DNA of 64,000 nt. It comes from CALCLY01 sp900552775. GTDB taxonomy: Bacteria > Bacillota > Clostridia > UMGS1883 > UMGS1540. The stretch is taken from contig CALCLY010000025.1 of assembly GCA_937966555.1 (NCBI GenBank), positions 111,614 through 175,613 of the forward strand, given 5' to 3'. The position numbers and the translations under genes are program-made. Numbering within the stretch: position 1 is the first letter of the stretch; each line of letters starts with the position of its first letter. Shown one piece after another: positions 8,969-17,321 of this stretch. Under the pieces are notes generated by a model that saw only the letters and a program-made list of their open reading frames with translations, was not told the DNA's origin and did not search any database.

Positions 8969-9241
8969 GTGAAAAAAAGAATACCCAAAATAGAAAAAGC
9001 TGTGGAAGCGCTTGATCTGCCGCGCGAGCTGGTGCTGGGAATACCGTATCTCACAGTACTCGGCGACAGAGAGGCGCGCCTTGAAAACTACAGCGGCGTG
9101 GCGGAATACACCGAAACGGGAATATCCGTATGCACTTCTATAGGCATATACGAAATCCGCGGAGAGGGGCTTTCCATAAAAGCCATAACGGGAGAAGATG
9201 TTACAATATGCGGCAGGGTGACGGGGTTTGATTTGAAATGA
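8969..9241 (+). CDS. yqfC: YabP/YqfC family sporulation protein
   Basis: A 90-residue protein of the YabP/YqfC family, with the family pattern of a short basic N-terminus, then LPRELVLGIPYLTVLGDREARLENYSG-like strands and an ICGRVTGF end. YqfC is a sigma-E dependent sporulation protein of unknown biochemical role, normally paired with yqfD as here. GTG 8969 is chosen because ACGGAGGTG (8954-8962) lies 6 nt before it; the other candidate GTG at 8960 is inside that site. The stop overlaps the yqfD start (ATGA). Confidence 0.85.
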   Translation: MKKRIPKIEKAVEALDLPRELVLGIPYLTVLGDREARLENYSGVAEYTETGISVCTSIGIYEIRGEGLSIKAITGEDVTICGRVTGFDLK

Positions 9242-10422
9242 TACTTGATTTTTTATATTTTTTAAGAGGATATCTTGTAATTAAGGTCTCAGGGCCTTTT
9301 ATCGAGCGCTTTATTAATATTGCAACAAAAAACGGAATTTTGCTCAGAAAAATCACGCGCGGCAAAGATTCTGCAACAATGCTTATAAGTGCACGCGGTT
9401 TCAAAAAAATCCGTTCGGCGGCAAGGAAAACAAAAACCTCCGCGAAAATCGTTGAAAAATGCGGACTTCCGCTTTTTTTACATAAACACAGAAAGCGCAG
9501 CTTTTTTTATGTGGGAATATGTATTTTCGGCGCGGTTTTATTGTGTTTATCGTCATTTATATGGTCTGTTGAGATAGAAGGAACGGAAAAAATAGACAAA
9601 AATATTATAAGAGAAGCGTTAAGGTCTTGCGGTATTGACGCAGGTGTGGTAAAATACAATCATAAGCTTTCCGATATACAGGATGATATGCTTTTGAAAG
9701 TGCCGTCTCTTTCGTGGTGCTGGGTGGAAATCAGAGGTACTCGTGCAATTGTTTCGGTGCGCGAAAGAAGCGAAAAACCCGAGATTGAACAAAGCGATAT
9801 TCCGTGCAATATTGTTGCAAAAAGAGACGGGGTAATAAAAAAACTTACGGTTTTGCAGGGCGAGCCTGTTTTAAAAGAAGGCGAAGCTGTGCAAAAGGGC
9901 GGACTTATAGTAAGCGGCGCGCTTGACAGCTCCTTTTACGGCGTGAGACTTATTCATGCGGACGCGGAGGTTGAGGCTGAAACATGGCATGAAAAAAGCG
10001 GTGTATTTCCGCTTGTGCGTACGGAAACGAAGGAAACGGGACGTGCGGAAAAAAGATATGTTTTAAGTATATGCGGTAAAGATATAACGGTTTATCCGTT
10101 CTCAAAAATTTGTTTTTCGGATTATGAGATTGCGGAAGAAGAAAAAAAATTAAAGCTCTGGGGCGATTTTTATTTGCCGATTTCGGTAAAAATACAAAAT
10201 GTTCGTGAAACCGAATCTGTAGAAATTCCGCAAAGCAATGAGGAGGCGGCGGATTTTTATGCTGCTGTGCTTTACGCAGACTTGGAAAAGGAAGCCGAAG
10301 ATGCGGAAATAATAGAAAAAAACTCGGAATATACAGTGGAAAACGGAACAATTACATTGAAATGTACGCTGCATTGCAGTGAAAATATAGCCGAAAGGCG
10401 TACAATTGAAACAGGAGGATAA
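9238..10422 (+). CDS. yqfD: sporulation protein YqfD
   Basis: A 394-residue protein with one transmembrane segment near residues 82-103 and a large C-terminal region expected outside the membrane, containing a POTRA/FtsQ-like WSVEIEGTEKIDKNIIREAL segment just after the membrane span. YqfD family proteins are sporulation-specific in Bacillus and Clostridium, and the gene directly follows yqfC with a 4-bp overlap. Basic, repeat-poor N-terminus. The molecular function is not known. Confidence 0.87.
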   Translation: MILDFLYFLRGYLVIKVSGPFIERFINIATKNGILLRKITRGKDSATMLISARGFKKIRSAARKTKTSAKIVEKCGLPLFLHKHRKRSFFYVGICIFGAVLLCLSSFIWSVEIEGTEKIDKNIIREALRSCGIDAGVVKYNHKLSDIQDDMLLKVPSLSWCWVEIRGTRAIVSVRERSEKPEIEQSDIPCNIVAKRDGVIKKLTVLQGEPVLKEGEAVQKGGLIVSGALDSSFYGVRLIHADAEVEAETWHEKSGVFPLVRTETKETGRAEKRYVLSICGKDITVYPFSKICFSDYEIAEEEKKLKLWGDFYLPISVKIQNVRETESVEIPQSNEEAADFYAAVLYADLEKEAEDAEIIEKNSEYTVENGTITLKCTLHCSENIAERRTIETGG

Positions 10423-10425
10423 GAA

Positions 10426-11394
10426 TTGACTGAAAAATATTTTAAGCCCGCGCACAGCAAAATAATGCCGGTGCTGTTCGGTGAATTTGATAAAAATATC
10501 AGACTTATAGAAAGTGAGCTTACTGTTCAGATTATTTCACGCGAAGGTGTTTTCAAAATAATAGGTGAGGAAGAAAATGCCGAAAAGGCATTTGAAGTTC
10601 TTACAAATCTTGAAACCGTTGCGGAAAACTCCGATGAGCTTACGGAGCAGGATATACGCTACGCTGTTGCTATGGCGCAGGACGGAATAAAATACAATGC
10701 GGCGGAGCTTGGAGACAATTATGTCTGCATAACAGCTTCGGGAAAACCGATTCGCGCAAAAACCGTAGGTCAGAAAAAGTATATAGAACTTATACGCGAA
10801 AACACGGTTGTTTTCGGAATCGGGCCTGCCGGAACGGGCAAGACGTATCTGGCTGTCGCAATGGCGGTGGACGCGTTCAGAAAAAAACAGGTAAGCAGAA
10901 TAGTTTTGACAAGACCTGCCGTTGAGGCGGGAGAAAAGCTCGGCTTTTTGCCCGGAGATTTGCAGAATAAGGTTGACCCGTATCTGCGCCCCCTTTACGA
11001 TGCTCTTTCGGACATGCTCGGCGCGGAGGGCTTTCAGAAATACCTTGAAAAAGGTCTTATAGAGGTTGCGCCGCTTGCGTATATGAGAGGAAGAACATTG
11101 GACGATGCGTTTATAATTCTGGACGAGGCACAGAACACAACGCCCGAACAGATGAAAATGTTTCTGACGCGTATAGGATTCGGCTCAAAAGCAATTATCA
11201 CGGGCGATATAACACAGATAGATTTGCCGGACGGAAAGAGAAGCGGACTGCGCGAAGCCGAAAAGATTTTGCGCGATATAGACGGGCTCAGATTTATCCG
11301 CCTGACTTCAAAGGATGTTGTGCGTCATCCGCTGGTTCAGAAAATAATTAATGCATACGAAAAACACGAACAGAAAAATATTAAGAGGGTTTGA
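10426..11394 (+). CDS. phoH: PhoH-like ATPase
   Basis: A 322-residue P-loop ATPase of the PhoH/YbeZ family. A KH-like N-terminal domain (about 1-100) precedes the ATPase domain with Walker A GPAGTGKTY near 132 and Walker B FIILDEAQN near 229. PhoH/YbeZ proteins work with YbeY in RNA metabolism, and ybeY lies two genes downstream here. The start is TTG, 3 bases after the yqfD stop and preceded by ACAGGAGGA. No ATG occurs near enough to replace it. Confidence 0.9.
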   Translation: MTEKYFKPAHSKIMPVLFGEFDKNIRLIESELTVQIISREGVFKIIGEEENAEKAFEVLTNLETVAENSDELTEQDIRYAVAMAQDGIKYNAAELGDNYVCITASGKPIRAKTVGQKKYIELIRENTVVFGIGPAGTGKTYLAVAMAVDAFRKKQVSRIVLTRPAVEAGEKLGFLPGDLQNKVDPYLRPLYDALSDMLGAEGFQKYLEKGLIEVAPLAYMRGRTLDDAFIILDEAQNTTPEQMKMFLTRIGFGSKAIITGDITQIDLPDGKRSGLREAEKILRDIDGLRFIRLTSKDVVRHPLVQKIINAYEKHEQKNIKRV

Positions 11395-11396
11395 TT

Positions 11397-13343
11397 ATGA
11401 AAAATTCGCTTAACTCAATTATAATCGCCGCATGTCTGATTTTCACGGCAGTAACAATTATAGACGGTGTGGCACCGGTAAAATACGATATAAACGTAGG
11501 GGACACGAGCCCCGTGGATGTATATGCGCCGAGAAGCGTTGTGGACAAGTCGATGACCGAAAAGCAGAAAGAAACGGCTGCCGCAGCCGTTGAGCCGCAG
11601 TATGAACTTGACAATAACATAACGCTTGACGCCGAAAGAAATCTCGCAAACCTTTTTAACGAAATAGAGAAGACACGCGGCGGCAATACTTCAAGTTACA
11701 GAAGCGAATATTGCATGTCGCTTACGGAAACGGAGTATCAGAACTTTAAAAATACCGTAACGGACATACATCAAAGCATCATAACAAAAGGCGTTATAGA
11801 TGTGGACGAATCGCTTAATGAGGCAAAAGAGCAGCTGCGTTCTTCTTTGCATAATGAAGACGCTGTTAACGCCGCTCTTGATATTCTGAGAAAAACGCTG
11901 GAAGTAAATAAAATTTACAGTGAAGCGAAAACGAATGAAGCAATAGAACATGCCAAAGAGCAGGTGCAGAGTGTTACTTACAAAAAAGATCAGGTTATTG
12001 TCCGCCGCGGAGATATTATCACTCAGTCGCAATATGCGGTGCTCTCGGAACTGGGACTTATAAAAGGCAACGAATCTTCAAGACTTTGGCAGATAGCCGG
12101 AGCAATACTTTTGGTTTTAATGTGTTTTGCAATTGTGTCTTTATACGTTTCGGGCAGACGCTCAAAACATATTTTTACGCCGAAAATACGTGCCATGGCG
12201 GCGGTGATAACTTTCCTTTCCGTCTTAATGGCGCTTCTCGGGAAAAGCGACAGTTTTGATGAATATCTGATTCCGCTTGCGGCAGGAAGCATATTGCTTG
12301 CCGTCTTAACGGAAATTAAATTTGCGATGCTTTTAAACACCGTGATAGCTGTTATAGCCTCAATAACAATAGGCGGTGATATATTCTATTTTGCCGCAAT
12401 GTTTATTGCCGGCTGCATGGGAATATATATTTATTCAAATGTTTCACAGAGAAGCAGCCTTGTATTTTCGTCAATATTATTGTGTCTTTCCAATGCTGTG
12501 GTATTTTTTGTGCTTTCCATGCTGCAGGGTACGGAAATTAAAGAGGGACTTTTAAGAGCTCTGAGCGGAATAGGTTCGGGCGTTATTTCTTCAATACTTG
12601 TTATGGGTACGCTGCCGGTTTGGGAGAATATGTTTGATATTGTAACTCCGTTCAGACTGACAGAACTTGCAAACCCGAATCAGCCTCTTTTGAAAAGACT
12701 GCTTTTGGAAGCTCCCGGAACATACCACCACAGCCTTATGGTGGGAAATCTTGCGGAAGCCGCATGTGAGGCGCTCGGCGGAAACTATCTTCTTGCAAGA
12801 ACTGGCGCATATTATCATGATGTGGGTAAAATAGCACATCCCGATATGTTTACGGAAAACCAATACGGGGTTAATCCGCATGATGCACTGCCGGCGGAGG
12901 AAAGTGCCGCAATTATTATAAACCATGTAAAAGACGGGTTGCGTTTTGCCAAAGAGTATAAACTGCCCGAAGCTATATATCGCATTATTCTTACTCACCA
13001 CGGAAAGAGCAAAGTAATGTTTTTCTATCACCGTGCAAAAGAGCAGGGCGGTGAAGTTGACGAAAAGCTTTTCACGTATGACGGGGACTATCCGCGCACA
13101 AGAGAAGAAGCGGTTGTAATGCTTGCAGATTCAACTGAGGCTGCGGTTCGCTCGCTGGATATTAAAAGCGAAGATGAAATAGATAAAATGATAGACAAAA
13201 TAATACGCATGAAGCTTGATGACGGTCAGCTTGCGCACTGCCCGCTTAATTTAAATGAAATAGAAATCATTAAGGAAACATTTGCCAAGGTTTTCGGCGG
13301 ATATTTTCACACAAGAATAAAATATCCCGATGATGACAAATAA
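11397..13343 (+). CDS. pgpH: PgpH-type 7TM-HD cyclic-di-AMP phosphodiesterase
   Basis: A 648-residue membrane protein (YqfF/PgpH family) that hydrolyses cyclic di-AMP. Layout: an N-terminal signal anchor, an extracytoplasmic 7TMR-HDED domain (about 35-225), seven membrane segments (about 230-430), then a cytoplasmic HD domain with HHSLMVGN near 444 and YYHDVGKIAHP near 474. ATG 11397 is preceded by AAGAGGG 7 nt upstream; the in-frame TTG at 11391 overlaps the phoH stop and is less likely. Same position as yqfF in Bacillus, between phoH and ybeY. Confidence 0.88.
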   Translation: MKNSLNSIIIAACLIFTAVTIIDGVAPVKYDINVGDTSPVDVYAPRSVVDKSMTEKQKETAAAAVEPQYELDNNITLDAERNLANLFNEIEKTRGGNTSSYRSEYCMSLTETEYQNFKNTVTDIHQSIITKGVIDVDESLNEAKEQLRSSLHNEDAVNAALDILRKTLEVNKIYSEAKTNEAIEHAKEQVQSVTYKKDQVIVRRGDIITQSQYAVLSELGLIKGNESSRLWQIAGAILLVLMCFAIVSLYVSGRRSKHIFTPKIRAMAAVITFLSVLMALLGKSDSFDEYLIPLAAGSILLAVLTEIKFAMLLNTVIAVIASITIGGDIFYFAAMFIAGCMGIYIYSNVSQRSSLVFSSILLCLSNAVVFFVLSMLQGTEIKEGLLRALSGIGSGVISSILVMGTLPVWENMFDIVTPFRLTELANPNQPLLKRLLLEAPGTYHHSLMVGNLAEAACEALGGNYLLARTGAYYHDVGKIAHPDMFTENQYGVNPHDALPAEESAAIIINHVKDGLRFAKEYKLPEAIYRIILTHHGKSKVMFFYHRAKEQGGEVDEKLFTYDGDYPRTREEAVVMLADSTEAAVRSLDIKSEDEIDKMIDKIIRMKLDDGQLAHCPLNLNEIEIIKETFAKVFGGYFHTRIKYPDDDK

Positions 13344-13363
13344 AATGTAAAGAAGGTTTTTTT

Positions 13364-13831
13364 ACGGTTTACATTAGAAACGAACAAAGCAAAAAAAGAT
13401 TTACAAGAGGGATGAGAGACCTCATACGAAATGCTGTAAATACCGTTATGTCTGACGTAGGCGCGGGAGATTTTGAGGTTTCCGTATTAATAACGGATGA
13501 TGAAAAAATACAAAAAATAAACAAAGAGTTTCGCGGGATTGACAAAAAGACCGATGTTTTGTCTTTCCCTATGTTTGAATTTGACGAAGTTGAAAAACCG
13601 TGTGCTGAGTTTGAAGGAGAGACAGAACTCGGAGACATTGTAATTTCGCTTGAAACCGCATTTTCTCAGGCTGAGGAATACGGACACAGTGCAGCGCGCG
13701 AGATGGCATTTCTTACGGTGCATTCAATGCTGCATCTTTTCGGATATGACCATATGGAGGAAAACGACAGAATAAAAATGAGAGCGAGAGAGGAATATTT
13801 TCTTTCAAAGCTCGGACTGGAGAGAGAATAA
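13364..13831 (+). CDS. ybeY: endoribonuclease / rRNA maturation factor YbeY with possible ACG start
   Basis: YbeY is a zinc-dependent factor needed for 16S rRNA 3'-end maturation. The metal site HSMLHLFGYDH is intact. The first ATG in frame (13412) would give 139 residues and lose the N-terminal strand. Upstream of it the frame continues as TVYIRNEQSKKRFTRG, which matches the usual YbeY start (M-x-V-x-I-x-N-E-Q). At the position where ATG is expected there is ACG (13364), placed 7 nt after AAAGAAGG. No ATG, GTG or TTG exists between this point and 13412. So the gene either uses an ACG start, starts internally, or carries a T-to-C error or mutation. Coordinates here use the ACG (156 residues). 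Lies between pgpH and era. Confidence 0.8.
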   Translation, partial: TVYIRNEQSKKRFTRGMRDLIRNAVNTVMSDVGAGDFEVSVLITDDEKIQKINKEFRGIDKKTDVLSFPMFEFDEVEKPCAEFEGETELGDIVISLETAFSQAEEYGHSAAREMAFLTVHSMLHLFGYDHMEENDRIKMRAREEYFLSKLGLERE

Positions 13832-14728
13832 ATGAATGACGGTTTTAAGTCGGCTTTTATAGCTGTGCTCGGCAGACCGAATGCCGGAAAATCAACGCTT
13901 ATAAACAGAATAGTCGGAGAAAAAATCTCGATTGTGTCAAAAAAGCCGCAGACAACACGAAATAAAATTCTGGGAATATTAACGGAAGAAAATTGCCAGT
14001 ATATCTTTGTTGACACACCCGGAGTGCATAAGGACAAGACCAAACTCGGAAAATATATGAACGATGCCGCGTTTTCCTCTGCCGGAGACGCTGACGGGGC
14101 GGTTCTGATGATAGACGCTCAAAAAGGAATAGGAACGCCGGAGGAAAGAATAGCCGAAGAACTTAAAAAAGACAAAATCCCGACGGTTTTGGGAATAAAT
14201 AAATCCGATTCCGTAAAAAAAGAAGAACTTTTGCCACTTATTGCAGAGGCTTCCGCTTTTATGGATTTTGAAGCAATAGTGCCGCTGAGTGCGCTGACGG
14301 GCGACGGCGTTTCCGAACTTATGAAAGAATTGTCAAAATTTTTGGAAGAAGGACCCATGTATTTCCCTGAAGATTCTATGACGGACAAAACGGAGAGAGA
14401 AATTGCGGCTGAGATTATAAGAGAAAAGCTTTTAAGACTTCTGCAGCAGGAGATTCCGCACGGAACGGCGGTTGAGATTCTGGAAATGAAAGACAAAGGC
14501 AGCGTTATTTCGATAAACGCAAATATTTTCTGTGAAAAAGAGTCGCACAAGTCGATTATAATAGGCAAAAACGGAGCAATGCTTAAGAAAATAGGCAGCT
14601 ACGCGAGAGAGGACATGGAGAAATTTTTCGGCAAAAAAGTGTTTCTCACCATGTGGGTGAAGGTCCGTGATGATTGGAGAAACAGCAATTTCATGCTTAA
14701 ATCGCTCGGGTTTACAAATGAGGAATAA
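13832..14728 (+). CDS. era: GTPase Era
   Basis: A 298-residue GTPase that binds 16S rRNA and helps assemble the 30S subunit. GTPase motifs: G1 GRPNAGKST (14-22), G3 DTPGVH near 62, G4 NKSD near 126. A C-terminal KH domain carries IIIGKNGAMLKKIG near 244. It starts directly after the ybeY stop (TAAATG). The dgkA and cdd genes that separate ybeY and era in Bacillus subtilis are absent here. Confidence 0.96.
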   Translation: MNDGFKSAFIAVLGRPNAGKSTLINRIVGEKISIVSKKPQTTRNKILGILTEENCQYIFVDTPGVHKDKTKLGKYMNDAAFSSAGDADGAVLMIDAQKGIGTPEERIAEELKKDKIPTVLGINKSDSVKKEELLPLIAEASAFMDFEAIVPLSALTGDGVSELMKELSKFLEEGPMYFPEDSMTDKTEREIAAEIIREKLLRLLQQEIPHGTAVEILEMKDKGSVISINANIFCEKESHKSIIIGKNGAMLKKIGSYAREDMEKFFGKKVFLTMWVKVRDDWRNSNFMLKSLGFTNEE

Positions 14729-14794
14729 TTTGCATTTATAATTTAATCCCTTACCGCAAAAGATATTTATATCAAACTTTTTCGGGAGGCAGAT

Positions 14795-14938
14795 ATGGAT
14801 ATTTGGTGGGAGATTTTTTTGATGTCGGGGGATCCCGACGCATATGTGAATTTCAAGCGTTTTCAGGAGGAAGAAACAGATGCAGCCGATAAAAACACGG
14901 GGGATTGTGCTGAGAGCGCAGAATATGGGCGAAGCTGA
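14795..14938 (+). CDS. yqzL: YqzL-like small protein
   Basis: A 47-residue open frame between era and recO, beginning MDIWWEIFLMSGDPDAYVNFKR. It matches the YqzL pattern of W-x3-F-x3-G-x3-AY-x3-K and lies exactly where yqzL lies in Bacillus. GGGAGG sits 5 nt before the ATG. The frame overlaps the start of recO by 59 bp in another frame, so the last 20 residues may be unconstrained. Function unknown in the family. Confidence 0.6.
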   Translation: MDIWWEIFLMSGDPDAYVNFKRFQEEETDAADKNTGDCAESAEYGRS

Positions 14939-15665
14939 TAAAATGCTTACTGTTTTATCTGCCGAGCTCGGAAAGATCAGCGTATCGGCAAAAGGAATAA
15001 AAAGTTTAAAGCATGCTTCCAGAAGCTCCGGCGCGCCTTTTTGCTACAGCGAGTTTGTTTTAAAGCCGCGCGGTGAGATATATACCCTGGTGTCTGCAAC
15101 CCTTTCGGAAAGCTTTTACGGACTCAGAAAGAATGTAGAACATTTGGCACTGGCTACATATTTTTTATCGCTGACAGATTTTTTGGCTATGCCGGGAGAC
15201 AATGCCGGGGATATACTGCGTGTTTTGCTGAATTCGCTTTATTATCTTGAAAAAGGACTGAAGAAGGCTGACGATTTGCGTTTGTTCCTGGAAGTTCGCG
15301 AGCTCAGTGCCGCAGGTTTTCTGCCGGATATGTCATGCTGCGCCGGCTGCGGAAGTGACAGAGCGTGTATGTTTGATATATCGGCAGGAATGCTTTTTTG
15401 CCGCGGCTGTGCACCGGCAAATGCGCTGAAGCTATCCGAAGACTGTGCGCGGCTTATCTCGTTTTACGGTACGGTTCCGCTTAAAACGGCGCTTGATTTT
15501 GACGGAGAAGCGGCGGCATTGGAGGGTACGAACATTATAGAAAAATTTATCAGACGCCATATCGGCAATATAAAAGCGCTTAACTATTATTTAAGTATTT
15601 CAGAGTTGGGCATAAGAGATTTTCACGATGAAACGGAGAATGATTATGGAAAAAAAACAAAATAA
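14880..15665 (+). CDS. recO: DNA repair protein RecO
   Basis: A 261-residue recombination mediator that helps load RecA on SSB-coated DNA. An N-terminal OB fold (TRGIVLRAQNMGEADKMLTV) is followed by a helical domain and a zinc-binding pair of motifs, CAGC near 157 and CRGC near 179. CAGGAGGA lies 8 nt before the ATG. Begins inside the yqzL-like frame and ends inside the next gene, so all three are likely one transcript. Confidence 0.92.
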   Translation: MQPIKTRGIVLRAQNMGEADKMLTVLSAELGKISVSAKGIKSLKHASRSSGAPFCYSEFVLKPRGEIYTLVSATLSESFYGLRKNVEHLALATYFLSLTDFLAMPGDNAGDILRVLLNSLYYLEKGLKKADDLRLFLEVRELSAAGFLPDMSCCAGCGSDRACMFDISAGMLFCRGCAPANALKLSEDCARLISFYGTVPLKTALDFDGEAAALEGTNIIEKFIRRHIGNIKALNYYLSISELGIRDFHDETENDYGKKTK

Positions 15666-17232
15666 AAGTTTCATGTACGGAGCGGCGATTCTGCTTGCGG
15701 CAAATATACTTGTAAAGCTTATTGGCGCATGCTTTAAAATACCGCTTACATACCTTTTGAATGAGGACGGTATGGGTCTTTTTTCGACGGCTTATACAAT
15801 ATATACATTCTTATTTGTAATTGCCACGGCAGGACTTCCCGTGGCGATTTCCAAGATGATTGCGGAAAGCTCTGCGCTTGGCAGAAGGCGTGAAACAAAA
15901 AGAATTTTTCACGCAAGCTTTGCGCTTTTGTCATTTATAGGCGTTGCCGGCAGTATGGTTTTGTACTTCGGAGCGGAGAAGTTTGCCCAAATTGCAAAAA
16001 GTCCCATGGCGGTGCCGAGCATAAAAGCAATAGCGCCTGCAATGCTTTTTGTGTCGTTTATGTCCGCTTTCCGCGGATATTTTCAGGGCAGACAGGATAT
16101 GGTTCCGACGGCAAGTTCGGAAGTTGCGGAGGCTCTTTTTAAACTTATAGTCGGATACATTCTTGCATATGTGCTTGTGGGACGCGGAGTTGAATACGGC
16201 GCCGCCGGCGCTATGCTGGGAGTGTCATCGGGCGCTGCGGCAGGTCTTATCCTGCTTCTGATTATGCACTTGGCAAAAAGAAAGAAAGCCGATTTCCCGG
16301 AGACGGATCCCGAGTGCAGACCGTTTGGAACAATACTGAAAAAAATGTTTATAATTGCGCTGCCGATAACAATAGGAGCTTCGGTTTTTTCTCTGACAAC
16401 CGTAATAGATACATTTATGATTCAGAGAAGACTTTTGGCGGCAGGATTTTCCGCATCTGAGGCGCTGAAACTCTGGGGCTCGTATTCGGGATATGCAGTG
16501 CCGCTTTTTAACCTTGTTCCGACGCTTGTTACATCAATAAGCATAAGTATAGTGCCTGCGGTTGCGGGTGCGTATATTAAGGGAGAAAAAGATGAGGCGA
16601 GGAGACAGACGGTTTCCGCCGTTAAAGTTACAATGCTTTTTGCACTTCCGTGCGCTGTGGGCATTGCGCTGCTTTCAAACCCAATACTTAAATTTGTTTA
16701 TAATAACACAAACGCGTCGTCCATGCTTTCGATTCTCGGATACGCCGTGGTTTTTGTATCGCTCGTTCTTGTAACAAATGCTGTTTTGCAGGCTTTGGGC
16801 AAAGTGTGGCTCCCGGTTATACATATGGCAATAGGCGGAGCTTCAAAGGTTTTGATAAACTATGTTCTTGTCGGCACTCAGTTTTTTAACATAAACGGCG
16901 CACCTATAGGTACAAATATATGTTATATAATAATTCTGGTGCTTAACATCATATCCATAATACGTTTGCTGGGAGGCAAATACAATGTTTCAGATCTGCT
17001 TGTAAAACCGCTGCTGAGTGTTGCGGTTATGGGAGTTGCCGTGCTTTTGACAGTTAATGTTTCATTGGGTCTCGGAAGAATCTTGGGATGTGTTATTCCG
17101 ATAATTGCCGGAGGGGCTGCTTACGTTGTGATGATTTTTGCCGTATCTGCCGTAAAGCGTGACGATATTATGATGCTTCCGGGAGGAGAAAAAATTTATG
17201 GGATACTTAAAAAGTGCAAAATTATGAAATAA
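15646..17232 (+). CDS. SpoVB/MurJ-like lipid flippase (MOP superfamily)
   Basis: A 528-residue integral membrane protein with about 14 hydrophobic segments of the polysaccharide biosynthesis / SpoVB group. Relatives flip lipid-linked cell-wall or spore-cortex precursors across the membrane. The N-terminal segment AILLAANILVKLIGACFKIPL and the FRGYFQGRQDM loop near 145 are typical of the group. ATG 15646 is preferred over the in-frame ATG at 15628 because CGGAGA lies 6 nt before it; it still overlaps recO by 20 bp. Whether it is the vegetative MurJ-like paralogue or the sporulation SpoVB cannot be decided here. Confidence 0.82.
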   Translation: MEKKQNKSFMYGAAILLAANILVKLIGACFKIPLTYLLNEDGMGLFSTAYTIYTFLFVIATAGLPVAISKMIAESSALGRRRETKRIFHASFALLSFIGVAGSMVLYFGAEKFAQIAKSPMAVPSIKAIAPAMLFVSFMSAFRGYFQGRQDMVPTASSEVAEALFKLIVGYILAYVLVGRGVEYGAAGAMLGVSSGAAAGLILLLIMHLAKRKKADFPETDPECRPFGTILKKMFIIALPITIGASVFSLTTVIDTFMIQRRLLAAGFSASEALKLWGSYSGYAVPLFNLVPTLVTSISISIVPAVAGAYIKGEKDEARRQTVSAVKVTMLFALPCAVGIALLSNPILKFVYNNTNASSMLSILGYAVVFVSLVLVTNAVLQALGKVWLPVIHMAIGGASKVLINYVLVGTQFFNINGAPIGTNICYIIILVLNIISIIRLLGGKYNVSDLLVKPLLSVAVMGVAVLLTVNVSLGLGRILGCVIPIIAGGAAYVVMIFAVSAVKRDDIMMLPGGEKIYGILKKCKIMK

Positions 17233-17245
17233 TCGGAAAAAAGTG

Positions 17246-17274
17246 TTGATATTATTTTCAAAATGTGTTAATAT
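17246..17274 (+). promoter_or_regulatory. sigma-A type promoter of the acyl-CoA synthetase gene
   Basis: TTGATA (17246-17251) and TAATAT (17269-17274) with a 17-bp spacer, ending about 48 bp before the start codon. Confidence 0.55.
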
Positions 17275-17321
17275 AGTTTTGGAAAACAGATAAGATTTAT
17301 TATTTTGGGGTGAACGGTTAA

